Source: Flavobacterium aquariorum (GTDB lineage Bacteria > Bacteroidota > Bacteroidia > Flavobacteriales > Flavobacteriaceae). Taken from it: a DNA stretch of 64,000 nt. A program made the position numbers and the translations under genes. The stretch's first letter is position 1; each line of letters begins with the position of its first letter. Under the pieces are notes generated by a model. The model was not told where the DNA came from. It did no database searches and worked only from the letters and a program-made list of their open reading frames with translations. This document shows, one piece after another, positions 36,109 to 44,598 of this stretch. The stretch spans positions 248,001-312,000 of the forward strand of contig NZ_QKXH01000006.1 of NCBI RefSeq assembly GCF_003254745.1. Reading direction: 5' to 3'.

Positions 36109-37005
36109 ATGGATTTTAGACTAAAAGTATTTTACACCGTGGCTACGCGATTGAGCTTTACTAAAGCCGCTGCCGAATTATTCATCACACAACCCGCTAT
36201 TTCCAAGCATATCCAGGAATTGGAAGAAGAATACAAAATCAAACTTTTTGAAAGAAACGGCCCGAAAATAGCACTCACCAACGCGGGGGAAGTGTTGCTG
36301 AAACATACCAAAAGCCTCTTTGAAATTTACAGGGAAATCGACTTTGATATGAGTACATTTATCAATGAACGCAAAGGCCTGTTGCGATTAGGTGCGAGTA
36401 CTACGATTTCACAATATATTATTCCGCCGCTATTGGCTCGTTTTCATCAAAAATTGGAAGCTGTCAAGATAAATTTACTTAACGGAAATACGGAGCAGAT
36501 TGAAAATGCTTTACTGAGCAAAGAAATTGAAATTGGAATTGTGGAAGGACAATCGAAAAATCAATCCATAAAATACACGCAATTCATGAGAGATGAGTTG
36601 GTTTTGGTTTGCAATTCCAATAATTCATTGGTTAAAAGAAAAGAAATCGATCCAGTCGATCTTAAATCGTTGCGATTTCTTGTGCGGGAACAAGGTTCTG
36701 GAACACTTGAAGTTATTGAATATGCTTTAAAACCTTTCCATATCAAAATTGATCAATTACAGATTGAAATGCAATTGGGTAGCACCGAAAGTATAAAATC
36801 GTATTTAATGAATTCTAATTGTGTTGCTTTTATGTCGATACATGCTATTGAAAAAGAGTTGAAATATAAGGAATTGCAAATTATAGATGTTGATAATTTG
36901 ACGATTGAGCGTTATTTTTACATTATTACCCTACAAGGAAAATCAGATTCTCTTTCTGAATTATTCATAAAAAACATTTCAAGTTATTATAACCTAAAGT
37001 TATAG
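36109..37005 (+). CDS. LysR-family transcriptional regulator
   Basis: A 298-aa regulator with an N-terminal winged HTH (FYTVATRLSFTKAAAELFIT, then QPAISKHIQELEEE) and a LysR substrate-binding domain from about residue 90. It lies 72 bp upstream of and in the same direction as the YeiH-family gene, a pairing seen widely. It most likely regulates that gene. The inducer is unknown. Confidence 0.93.
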   Translation: MDFRLKVFYTVATRLSFTKAAAELFITQPAISKHIQELEEEYKIKLFERNGPKIALTNAGEVLLKHTKSLFEIYREIDFDMSTFINERKGLLRLGASTTISQYIIPPLLARFHQKLEAVKINLLNGNTEQIENALLSKEIEIGIVEGQSKNQSIKYTQFMRDELVLVCNSNNSLVKRKEIDPVDLKSLRFLVREQGSGTLEVIEYALKPFHIKIDQLQIEMQLGSTESIKSYLMNSNCVAFMSIHAIEKELKYKELQIIDVDNLTIERYFYIITLQGKSDSLSELFIKNISSYYNLKL

Positions 37006-37077
37006 TAGATTATTATTTGCGATTGGCAACGCTGTATATTTATCGTGACCTTTGTAGTGTTATAAAAGGCAATACAA

Positions 37078-38040
37078 ATGAAAACGGCTATAGTTAATAT
37101 CCAACAATTATTGAGAATGAATGCTGCAGTACAGCAAGTCATTTTCGTTTTAATACTTCTTCTTTGTTTATTTCCCATTATTTCTCCACCTGTTGCTTTA
37201 GTATTAGGTTTGGTTATAGCCAATGTATCTGGGCATCCTTTTTTACATTTAAATCATAAAGCGACCAATGTATTACTGCAAGTTTCGGTAGTGGGGTTGG
37301 GGTTTGGTATGAATGTTCATAGCGCAGTTGCTGCCGGAAAGGAAGGTTTTGTTTTTACAATCGGTTCCATTATAGCAACAATAACTTTGGGTACTTTATT
37401 TGGGAAATGGTTTAAAGTTCAAAAGAAAACTTCTCATCTCATTTCTTGTGGAACTGCAATTTGTGGAGGAAGTGCCATTGCCGCCATAGCTCCCGTAATT
37501 CAATCTGATGAAAAGCAGACTTCGGTGGCGTTGGGAGTTATATTCATTCTTAATTCAATTGCTTTGTTTGCATTTCCATTGGTGGGGCACTGGTTGAATA
37601 TGTCTCAAAACGATTTTGGTATGTGGTGTGCGATTGCAATTCACGATACTAGTTCAGTGGTTGGTGCTGCCAATAAGTATGGCGCAGAAGCCTTGCAAGT
37701 AGCCACAACGGTGAAATTAGCCAGAGCTTTGTGGATTATTCCTGTGGCTTTGATTACAGCAGTGGTTTTTAAAAATAAAAAGAGCAAAGTGAAGATTCCA
37801 TATTTTATTGGATTGTTTATTTTGGCTATGGTTTGCAATACCTATTTTTCTCCTGTTGCGAGTGTAGCACCTCATTTGGTTTCAATTGCAAAAATTGGAC
37901 TTACTGTTACTATGTTTTTGATAGGAGCAGGGCTTAATAGTACAGTTTTGAAATCTGTTGGGATGTTTCCTTTGTTGCAAGGTGTATTGCTTTGGGTAAG
38001 TATTGCTGTTGGAACTTTATTAGCTATTTTATATTTCTAA
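37078..38040 (+). CDS. YeiH-family (UPF0324) putative sulfate exporter
   Basis: A 320-aa integral membrane protein with about ten helices. The conserved half-membrane motifs are HKATNVLLQVSVVGLGFGMN, LISCGTAICGGSAIAAIAPV and AIHDTSSVVGAANKYG. YeiH proteins are annotated as putative sulfate exporters; experimental support is thin. The stop codon overlaps the stop of the convergent DUF1275 gene by four bases. Confidence 0.9.
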   Translation: MKTAIVNIQQLLRMNAAVQQVIFVLILLLCLFPIISPPVALVLGLVIANVSGHPFLHLNHKATNVLLQVSVVGLGFGMNVHSAVAAGKEGFVFTIGSIIATITLGTLFGKWFKVQKKTSHLISCGTAICGGSAIAAIAPVIQSDEKQTSVALGVIFILNSIALFAFPLVGHWLNMSQNDFGMWCAIAIHDTSSVVGAANKYGAEALQVATTVKLARALWIIPVALITAVVFKNKKSKVKIPYFIGLFILAMVCNTYFSPVASVAPHLVSIAKIGLTVTMFLIGAGLNSTVLKSVGMFPLLQGVLLWVSIAVGTLLAILYF

Positions 38041-38768
38041 AAAGGTTTTTTCTTGCGTTTAATGGCAATTAAATGCAATCGAATATAATCATAATAAAGA
38101 GCAATCAATAGAAAAATAGCCGCAATCAATAAGGTTTGAATCGCTAAATATCCATATATAAATCCACCAATAAAACATCCTAGAAAGAAGAAAGAAATAA
38201 TGGACAATCTTAAATAAATACTGGTCCTTAACGTTTTCCTCTCCTCTGGTTTTTTATAAAAAAACAATTGAGACAATTCAATTCCTAAATCGGTAAAGAG
38301 TCCCGTTAGATGCGTTGTTCTGACGGTTGATTGCGAAATTTTTGTAACCAATGCATTTTGGATTCCCATAGCAAAAAGAAGACCGAAGGCAATCCATTTT
38401 CCATTCAATAAATAAAAATTTGAATGTGTGCCCAAAAGTCCTAAACTAACCAAAATAAGAAATTCAATTGTTATTGAGGGTAAATGGGAAAGTTCTTGTT
38501 TCTTTTTGGAAATCAATTCGGCTAAAAAATTGGATGTGAATGCCCCAGCCAAAAAGAATAGCGTATAGATTAAAAACACAATGGCAGCTTGGTAATCATG
38601 TTTTGTCACTTCTTCGGCAAAATAGGCAAAATGTCCAGTAACATTGGTAGTCAATGTTTTTACGGATAAAACTCCGGTTATATTCACGATACCAGCTACA
38701 AATGATAATAATGTAGCGAGACGTAAATTATGTTTAGAAGTTCTGCTTTTGCCTTGATGTCTAAACAT
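38037..38768 (-). CDS. YoaK/DUF1275-family membrane protein
   Basis: A 243-aa protein with six to seven helices and the family motifs LRLATLLSFVAGIVNITGVL and NVTGHFAYFAEE near the N-terminus and TTHLTGLFTDLGIELSQLFF in the middle. DUF1275/YoaK proteins have no established function. It converges with the YeiH gene with a 4-bp overlap. Confidence 0.88.
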   Translation of the reverse strand: MFRHQGKSRTSKHNLRLATLLSFVAGIVNITGVLSVKTLTTNVTGHFAYFAEEVTKHDYQAAIVFLIYTLFFLAGAFTSNFLAELISKKKQELSHLPSITIEFLILVSLGLLGTHSNFYLLNGKWIAFGLLFAMGIQNALVTKISQSTVRTTHLTGLFTDLGIELSQLFFYKKPEERKTLRTSIYLRLSIISFFFLGCFIGGFIYGYLAIQTLLIAAIFLLIALYYDYIRLHLIAIKRKKKPF

Positions 38769-38810
38769 TTTAATTTATTTTCTTTGGATTAACATAAATT
38801 TAAACCTGAT

Positions 38811-38843
38811 TTGTTTAAATTATCTTTAAAAAAAATACTTTTG
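38811..38843 (+). promoter_or_regulatory. Promoter of the phospholipase-like gene (Bacteroidota type)
   Basis: TTG (38811-38813), 22 bp, TACTTTTG (38836-38843). It matches TTG-N17..23-TAnnTTTG, with the ATG 22 bp downstream. Confidence 0.6.
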
Positions 38844-38864
38844 TATTTCAATTAAATAAATATA

Positions 38865-39866
38865 ATGAAAAATTTTAAATTAAAACGGTCAGTCCTTACT
38901 TTTTCAGCAATTGGTATTGCTTTTATTACTTTATCTTGGGGTATTTTTGGTCATGAGCATATTAATAATGCAGCAGTTATGGCCTTGCCAAAGCCAATGC
39001 AGACTTTTTTTTATAACCATCTTGATTTTATAACACAGGAATCAACTGTTCCGGATTTGCGTAAATATACTTTACGTGATAAAGCCGAAAATCCACGTCA
39101 TTTTATGGATTTAGAGAATTTTGGCGATGTAGAATCTATTCCGTTGCCTTTTGAAGAAGCAAAGAAAAAGTATGATGAGAAATTTTTAGCCGATAATGGT
39201 ATTCTTCCGTGGTATATTCAAGAAGTAATGACCAAATTGACAAAAGCAATGAAAGACAAAAGAAAAACTGAAATTTTGTTTTTGGCTGCTGATTTGGCCC
39301 ATTACATAGGTGATGCAAATATGCCATTGCATACTTCTGCCAATCATGACGGACAGCTTACCAATCAAAAAGGAATTCATTCTATGTTTGAATCTCGTAT
39401 TCCAGAAATGTTTGGTAAAAACTATAATTACTACACGGGAGAAGCCAAGTATATTGAGAATGTTGAAAAAGCAACTTGGGACATGCTAAAAGACTCCCAC
39501 AATCAAGTAGAGCCTCTTTTGTTAATTGACAGAAAACTTCGCGCAACTTTTACTCCAGAGACCTTGTATAACAAGGATGAGAAAGGGAATATTGCCAAAA
39601 ACAAGTTTGGAGATTTAATCTATTCTAAAGAATATGTAACTCAATTCCACACTGCTTTGAATGGAATGGTGGAAAGCCAAATGAGAAAGGCAATTATTGC
39701 AACGACTAATTTTTGGTACACAGCATGGGTAAATGCAGGAAAACCAGATTTGGATGGTTTAGATTCTAAAGAAATGACAAACCGCAAGAAAAAGAATTTG
39801 AAAAATGATTTGAAACTTTGGAAAACCGGAAAGCTTTTTGGTTTGGAAAGTGAGAATGATTTTTAA
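38865..39866 (+). CDS. Exported zinc-dependent phospholipase C/S1-P1-type protein
   Basis: A 333-aa exported protein. After a signal-like helix (RSVLTFSAIGIAFITLS) comes WGIFGHEHINNAAVMALP, which places a Trp and two His at the mature N-terminus as in zinc phospholipase C and P1 nuclease, where the N-terminal Trp coordinates zinc. Further metal-binding His/Asp are in FLAADLAHYIGDANMPLHTS and GIHSMFESR. The fold is all-helical. Substrate (phospholipid or nucleic acid) cannot be told. It has its own promoter and a bidirectional terminator. Confidence 0.85.
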   Translation: MKNFKLKRSVLTFSAIGIAFITLSWGIFGHEHINNAAVMALPKPMQTFFYNHLDFITQESTVPDLRKYTLRDKAENPRHFMDLENFGDVESIPLPFEEAKKKYDEKFLADNGILPWYIQEVMTKLTKAMKDKRKTEILFLAADLAHYIGDANMPLHTSANHDGQLTNQKGIHSMFESRIPEMFGKNYNYYTGEAKYIENVEKATWDMLKDSHNQVEPLLLIDRKLRATFTPETLYNKDEKGNIAKNKFGDLIYSKEYVTQFHTALNGMVESQMRKAIIATTNFWYTAWVNAGKPDLDGLDSKEMTNRKKKNLKNDLKLWKTGKLFGLESENDF

Positions 39867-39891
39867 TTAGACTGTATTCTGAAATAAATAG

Positions 39892-39927
39892 AAAAGCCTG
39901 TAAATGTTTAATTTTACAGGCTTTTTT
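39892..39927. terminator. Bidirectional terminator between convergent genes
   Basis: Arms AAAAGCCTGTAAA (39892-39904) and TTTACAGGCTTTT (39913-39925) with an 8-nt loop, T-rich on one side and A-rich on the other. It serves the phospholipase-like gene and the convergent LTA synthase-like gene. Confidence 0.85.
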
Positions 39928-39947
39928 ATTTATTTAATGATTGAAAT

Positions 39948-42050
39948 TTAATCAACAATCACTTGATATTTCTTTTTCTTCAATATGTCTGAAGCCGTTT
40001 GATAGTAAGATATGGTTTCGTTTATAAGATCGGTTCTTTTATTGTTTAAAGGAACTTGATCGTAATAGATTTGAAAATCCGCTGCCGTTTTTTGATCCGG
40101 TTTTAAAGTCAATTGAAACTGTTTAACGGTTTGTTTTGGAGAAAGTATAGTCAAAACATTGTCTTTTATTAATCCCAAATCCTGATAAGTAGCAATCAAT
40201 GCTCTTGGTCTATAATCGGATTTCATAACATCCTGCCCGTAAAATTTACTTTGGTAATCAAAATGCAATAATCCAAAAAGTGTTGGCATAACGTCGATTT
40301 GCGACATTACATTTGTATATTTTTGAGGCTCAATAAAACCTGGGCTATAAATCATGGCCGGGATTCTGTATTTGTCAACAGGAAGTTCTGTTTTTCCAGC
40401 ACTTGAAGCACAGTGATCGGCAAGAATTACAAACACAGTATTTTTGAACCAGGGTTGTTTGCTTGCCATTGCAAAGAATTTTCTCAAAGCGTAATCCGTA
40501 TATTTTACTCCGCCATCACGAGATTTTATATCACCAGGAATATCGATTTTGTCGTTAGGATATGTAAAAGGACGGTGATTGCTGACAGTCATCCAATGGT
40601 TAAAAAATGGTTTACCCGTTTTAGCCTCTTCATTCATTACTTTTATGGCTTTATTAGCCATATCTTCGTCGCAAACTCCCCATACATTGGCAAAAGTAAT
40701 TTCTTCGGGTGTAAATGATTTTTTGTCGACAATGTCATAGCCATTTCCAGAAAAGAAGTCTTCCATATTGTCAAAAAAAGCATCTCCTCCATAGAGAAAT
40801 TTCACATTGTATCCTTTTTGTTTAAAAAGGGCACCAGTAGAGAATTTGTTTTTATTGTCTTCCCTTTTTACTACGCTTTCTCCGGCTGTAGGAGGAAAGC
40901 ATAAGGTTACGGCTTCAAGACCACGAACGGTTCTGTTCCCGACTGCATATAAATTGGTAAACAACATACTTTTTTGGGCAATACTGTCTAAGAATGGAGT
41001 AATATTTTGCTTGTTTCCATATACTTTCATGAAATCGGCGCTGTAGCTTTCAATGGTGATTAAGACAACATTTTTAGGATTTTCAGCCGTGTTGCTTTGG
41101 ATTTGTCTTATGGTCGATATGCCTGATATAGAAGGGATTTGTTTGTCCAGCAAAGCAAAAGCATCATTTTCGGGCATTGTTTTATAAAATTTAAAATAAT
41201 CCAATTCACTGTTCATAAAGGCCAAGTAGAAACGGTACATCCCATTGGACTGAAGTTCATTGGCAAATACATTTTGGGAATTTTCTTTTTTGGCTAAATA
41301 AGGAACCGCTAACAAAGAAATACTGAATGAGGTTAGATATATTGCAGATAATTTTAATTTATCATTAAGAGTTGGAATATCATCAATATAATTTCTGGTT
41401 CTTTTGACAATAAAATAAGTTACTGTTCCAGCTATTATAAATAAGGCTGAAAATAAAGGAATTACAGGATAAGATTCCATAATGTTTCCGATAACTTCAT
41501 TGGTGTAAACCAAATAATTTACGGCTATGAAATTATATTTAACCCCAAATTCATTCCAGAAAAAATACTCACTAATCCCGTTTTGAAGAATAAGGACAAC
41601 ATATAAAAACATTACAAAAGTGAATAACCAAAATCTGATTTTGCTTCTGTATTTTGGTAAAAAAAGTAATAAACCAAAAAGTAAAGTTTTGATACCCACG
41701 AAAATCATCCCGATTTTTGGCAATGCTCCACCATATTCATGTAGAATAGATTTTCCTGTCGCAATATAAAGTAACAATGCCACTAAGAATCCAAATATAA
41801 TGTAGCCGTAAGGCTTGTAGTATTTAGAATTGGATATAAAAATAAGATACAACCATAAAAAACTAGTTGCTACCACAAACACAAAAGCATCCGAAATCAA
41901 TCCCATTGAAAAGATTTTGAAACTATCGATAAAAGAAAAAGAGGTTTGTGTAATGGGATGGAAGACCAAAACGATTCTTAAAACAAAGCTTACAAGGATA
42001 TAGAAAAGAGCAAGGTTATAAAAAGGAGAAAACTTTTTTAAAAAATTCAT
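39948..42050 (-). CDS. LTA synthase-family sulfatase, membrane-bound (paralogue)
   Basis: A 700-aa protein with five or six N-terminal helices and an extracytoplasmic sulfatase domain. Key elements are VLITIESYSADFMKVYG (metal-binding Glu), the nucleophile region AVGNRTVRGLEAVTL (about residue 370), KYTDYALRKFFAMAS and ILADHCASSAGK (metal-binding Asp-His). It is a paralogue of the protein at 6051-7982; here the DH is followed by C instead of N. It probably modifies an envelope glycan or lipid. An 18-bp box identical to one in the 45-kb spacer lies 67-84 bp upstream, which may place it under the same regulator. Confidence 0.88.
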   Translation of the reverse strand: MNFLKKFSPFYNLALFYILVSFVLRIVLVFHPITQTSFSFIDSFKIFSMGLISDAFVFVVATSFLWLYLIFISNSKYYKPYGYIIFGFLVALLLYIATGKSILHEYGGALPKIGMIFVGIKTLLFGLLLFLPKYRSKIRFWLFTFVMFLYVVLILQNGISEYFFWNEFGVKYNFIAVNYLVYTNEVIGNIMESYPVIPLFSALFIIAGTVTYFIVKRTRNYIDDIPTLNDKLKLSAIYLTSFSISLLAVPYLAKKENSQNVFANELQSNGMYRFYLAFMNSELDYFKFYKTMPENDAFALLDKQIPSISGISTIRQIQSNTAENPKNVVLITIESYSADFMKVYGNKQNITPFLDSIAQKSMLFTNLYAVGNRTVRGLEAVTLCFPPTAGESVVKREDNKNKFSTGALFKQKGYNVKFLYGGDAFFDNMEDFFSGNGYDIVDKKSFTPEEITFANVWGVCDEDMANKAIKVMNEEAKTGKPFFNHWMTVSNHRPFTYPNDKIDIPGDIKSRDGGVKYTDYALRKFFAMASKQPWFKNTVFVILADHCASSAGKTELPVDKYRIPAMIYSPGFIEPQKYTNVMSQIDVMPTLFGLLHFDYQSKFYGQDVMKSDYRPRALIATYQDLGLIKDNVLTILSPKQTVKQFQLTLKPDQKTAADFQIYYDQVPLNNKRTDLINETISYYQTASDILKKKKYQVIVD

Positions 42051-42116
42051 AAAGTATTATTTTTTTGCAAAAGTACAGAAATGAATCTAAAATGATATTT
42101 ATTTAACAATTCTTTG

Positions 42117-42134
42117 ATTCTTAAATTTGACTTA
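42117..42134. promoter_or_regulatory. Putative response-regulator box 1
   Basis: ATTCTTAAATTTGACTTA, containing CTTAA-N6-CTTA, upstream of the LTA synthase-like gene at 39948-42050. The same 18 bases occur at 45160-45177. Binding by the OmpR-type regulator encoded at 45784 is inferred. Confidence 0.4.
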
Positions 42135-42162
42135 GGATTCATGTGTTTCATGTATTTACGCC

Positions 42163-42205
42163 AAAAAGAGCCGGTGTAAAAATTAGTTTTGAACTGGCTC
42201 TTTTT
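42163..42205 (-). terminator. Terminator of the ApbE/DUF4266/DUF3570 operon
   Basis: On the minus strand, arms AAAAAGAGCC (42205-42196) and GGCTCTTTTT (42172-42163) with additional pairing next to the loop, ending in a T run, 11 bp past the DUF3570 stop codon. Confidence 0.75.
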
Positions 42206-42215
42206 AACTTATTTT

Positions 42216-43406
42216 TTACTTGTATTTAATGTTTAAACTAATAATATCAGAGGTCATATTTGTTGTTCTTGTGTAATGTCCATACCTAATTTCAACAGTA
42301 TTCCAATGCTTAAGACCAAAGACACCATTAGGCGGTGTGAATTTCATTCCCATTCCAAAGAAACTGCTGTCAAACTTAGATAAATCATAGTTACTGGTGT
42401 AATATTCATCAGCTGCAGTATGTTCACCGTAGGGTTTGAAATATTTGGTTCCTGTCTGTGTATAATATCTGTAAAACGGACTCAATGAAAATGCCTGTGA
42501 TAATTTTACAGGGATTTCAATATCGGCGGTATGCGCTTTTAAACTCCAGTCATCAGAATAATATCTATAATAAGCTCTAATAATAAAATTATCGCCTAAA
42601 AAATAACTAGCTCTGAATCCAAGAGGAATTTTTAATCTGGTATCAGGCATTTTTTCCTGATGTACAGATCCGTCGGCGAAATATACTCTGTGAAAAGGAA
42701 GGCTTAAATAACCATTTTGACTGATGATATCACCAACAATCATTACCTGAAGTCTTTGGTTTACAACTTGAGAATAACTTAAAGTTCCTGCAAAAGTATT
42801 TCGATTAGCACTGCCATAACCTTCACTTCCATAAGTACGAAGCTCAATAGGTTCAATTAGTTTTAACTGATCTATATAAGTTTGGATTTTAGCGGTAAAT
42901 TCTCCGTTTTTATTTTTAGTTTTTTGAGAGAAACTTAAATTCCCTCCAAAAGACTGATAATCAAATTCAGATGATGATGAAACGCCCGCGGAAAATGTTC
43001 TTCCCTTTTCTTCATTTTCTCTGCTATAACTTAAAGATGGGTAAAAACGAATGTCTGAAGATGATGCAGAAGAATTAGCACTCAAATCAATCATATCCGA
43101 AGAAGCTGAAGTATAATGATCAATTCCAGCTTCAATGTCAAAGGTGTGTTTGATTCCGTTTTCTCCGTATTTGATCAATTTAACATCGATGGTATTTGCA
43201 ATATCTGTCAGATGTTCAGAGCCAATACCTCCTGTTACGGCCGAATTGTCTCCATCTTGTCTGTAATAACTCGAAACTAAATTTACTTCATCAACCTTTA
43301 ATTTTTTGTTTTGATAGCTGGTAGAATCTGCAACAACATTTTGCGCTCTTAATTGGTATTGAAACAACCCCAATAAAGCAAGTCCTGTAATAAATATTCT
43401 TTTCAT
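42216..43406 (-). CDS. DUF3570 outer-membrane beta-barrel protein
   Basis: A 396-aa exported protein. A signal peptide (MKRIFITGLALLGLFQYQLRA) is followed by long stretches of alternating polar and aromatic residues, e.g. NRNTFAGTLSYSQVVNQRLQ and DNFIIRAYYRYYSDDWSL, ending in a C-terminal strand VEIRYGHYTRTTNMTSDIIS. This is the pattern of an outer-membrane barrel. The family DUF3570 has no assigned function and is regularly encoded beside DUF4266, ApbE and thioredoxin genes, as here. It starts 17 bp after the DUF4266 stop. Confidence 0.85.
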   Translation of the reverse strand: MKRIFITGLALLGLFQYQLRAQNVVADSTSYQNKKLKVDEVNLVSSYYRQDGDNSAVTGGIGSEHLTDIANTIDVKLIKYGENGIKHTFDIEAGIDHYTSASSDMIDLSANSSASSSDIRFYPSLSYSRENEEKGRTFSAGVSSSSEFDYQSFGGNLSFSQKTKNKNGEFTAKIQTYIDQLKLIEPIELRTYGSEGYGSANRNTFAGTLSYSQVVNQRLQVMIVGDIISQNGYLSLPFHRVYFADGSVHQEKMPDTRLKIPLGFRASYFLGDNFIIRAYYRYYSDDWSLKAHTADIEIPVKLSQAFSLSPFYRYYTQTGTKYFKPYGEHTAADEYYTSNYDLSKFDSSFFGMGMKFTPPNGVFGLKHWNTVEIRYGHYTRTTNMTSDIISLNIKYK

Positions 43407-43423
43407 TTTACTTGTTATGAATG

Positions 43424-43657
43424 TTAGTTACAGCCACAGCCACCACCGCTTTTTCCTGCATTTGCTCCGGAAGCGCCTTCGCGGTAGGATTGAAAACTAA
43501 GTTCTGTCTTCTCGATTTTTCTATTTGCCAGTACCATTTCAGAATCATTAATTCTTCCTTTTTGATATTCTTTCACAGGAGTACAAGAGGCAAACAGCAT
43601 GCTCATAAAGGCAATACTGTATAACGCTAAGAACATTTTTTGTTTAGGCTTTTTCAT
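43424..43657 (-). CDS. DUF4266 Gly/Cys-tailed small lipoprotein
   Basis: A 77-aa protein with a lipoprotein signal; the lipobox Cys25 is in MLFASCTPVK. The mature part is about 52 residues, charged in the middle and ending REGASGANAGKSGGGCGCN (residues 59-77), with Cys74 and Cys76 in the conserved C-terminal GGGCGCN. The GASGA segment (61-65) resembles the core of ApbE flavinylation sites (D-x-x-S/T-G-A-T/S), but the residue at the acceptor position is Asn66, so it is not a canonical site. The start overlaps the ApbE stop (ATGA). Function not known. Confidence 0.85.
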   Translation of the reverse strand: MKKPKQKMFLALYSIAFMSMLFASCTPVKEYQKGRINDSEMVLANRKIEKTELSFQSYREGASGANAGKSGGGCGCN

Positions 43658-44598
43658 TTCAAGTTAATGTTTTTTGAAGTGTAAATTTTATTGTTGTCGT
43701 CAATAATAATGCAATATAAATCGGGTATTTGGTCAATTAAATATAGGCCTGCCTTGATTCCCATTACGGCAATTGGAGTTGCCATTGCATCTGCAAATTC
43801 GGCATTTGAAGTAATAATAGTAACGCTCTTAATTCCGGTTATTGGCAATCCTGTTTTTGGGTCGATGGTATGCGAATATTTTTTACCATTGATGGTTACA
43901 AATTTTTCATAGTTCCCAGAAGTAGCAACAGCCTTATTGGATATTTCCATAAAAGAAAATGCAGCTGCAGGGGATTCTGGATCAGCTACACCGATGGTCC
44001 ATTTTTTGCCATTTGGCTGAAATCCCCATGCCGAAAGATCCCCGCTGGCATTAATGATTCCGCTTTTTACGTTATGTTTTATTAGTAATTGTTTTGCCAT
44101 TTCAGCAGCATAGCCTTTTCCGATGCCTCCAAAGCCAATTCGCATTCCTTCTTTTTTTAGAAAAATGGTTGTGTTTTCTTTGTCCAGAATTATATTTCTA
44201 TAATCAATAAGGTGTACCATTTTTAAAGCTGTTCCAGCATCAGGCAGTTTAGTCATTGCTTTGTCAAAATTCCAAAGGCTTTTATCAATACTGCCGTACG
44301 AAATATCAAATGCTCCTTGCGTAATTTTTGAAATAGCAATACATCTTTCGATGAGATTGAAAACTTCCTGATCTACCTTGACAGGCTGTATCCCTGCGTT
44401 ATCATTAATCAGATTGGTTTGACTGTCATTTTTATAAGTCGTTAAAAGAGTTTCAATTCTTCTGATTTCGGCAATTGCAAGATTAATATTTGCATTAGCA
44501 GTCTTCTCATTTTGGGCAACAACAGTTATAGTAAAGTTGTTTCCCATCAGTTTTAGTGACTGGGAATATTTTTGTTCTATGTTATTTTTTGCTATCAC
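43654..44598 (-). CDS. apbE: ApbE-family FAD:protein FMN transferase without signal peptide
   Basis: A 314-aa ApbE protein, which attaches FMN to Ser/Thr of exported redox proteins. Conserved elements are KLMGNNFTITVVA, LLTTYKNDSQTNLINDNAG, GGIGKGYAAEMAKQLL, SGIINASGDLSAWG, SHTIDPKTGLPI and the late NAEFADAMATPIAVMG. It begins with GTG at 44598 inside the thioredoxin gene, in the +1 frame; an in-frame TAA lies four codons before the GTG. The protein starts directly at the mature-like sequence IEQKYSQSLKLMGN, with no export signal. ApbE normally works outside the cytoplasm, so this is unexpected. ATG at 44547 is an alternative start and does not restore a signal. Confidence 0.85.
   Translation of the reverse strand: MIAKNNIEQKYSQSLKLMGNNFTITVVAQNEKTANANINLAIAEIRRIETLLTTYKNDSQTNLINDNAGIQPVKVDQEVFNLIERCIAISKITQGAFDISYGSIDKSLWNFDKAMTKLPDAGTALKMVHLIDYRNIILDKENTTIFLKKEGMRIGFGGIGKGYAAEMAKQLLIKHNVKSGIINASGDLSAWGFQPNGKKWTIGVADPESPAAAFSFMEISNKAVATSGNYEKFVTINGKKYSHTIDPKTGLPITGIKSVTIITSNAEFADAMATPIAVMGIKAGLYLIDQIPDLYCIIIDDNNKIYTSKNINLK

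Noticed and set aside
43439..43460. Gly/Cys-rich end of the small protein as a sequencing artefact or accidental frame
   Set aside because: The GGGCGCN ending is a known family feature of DUF4266, and the gene overlaps apbE by ATGA in a compact operon.
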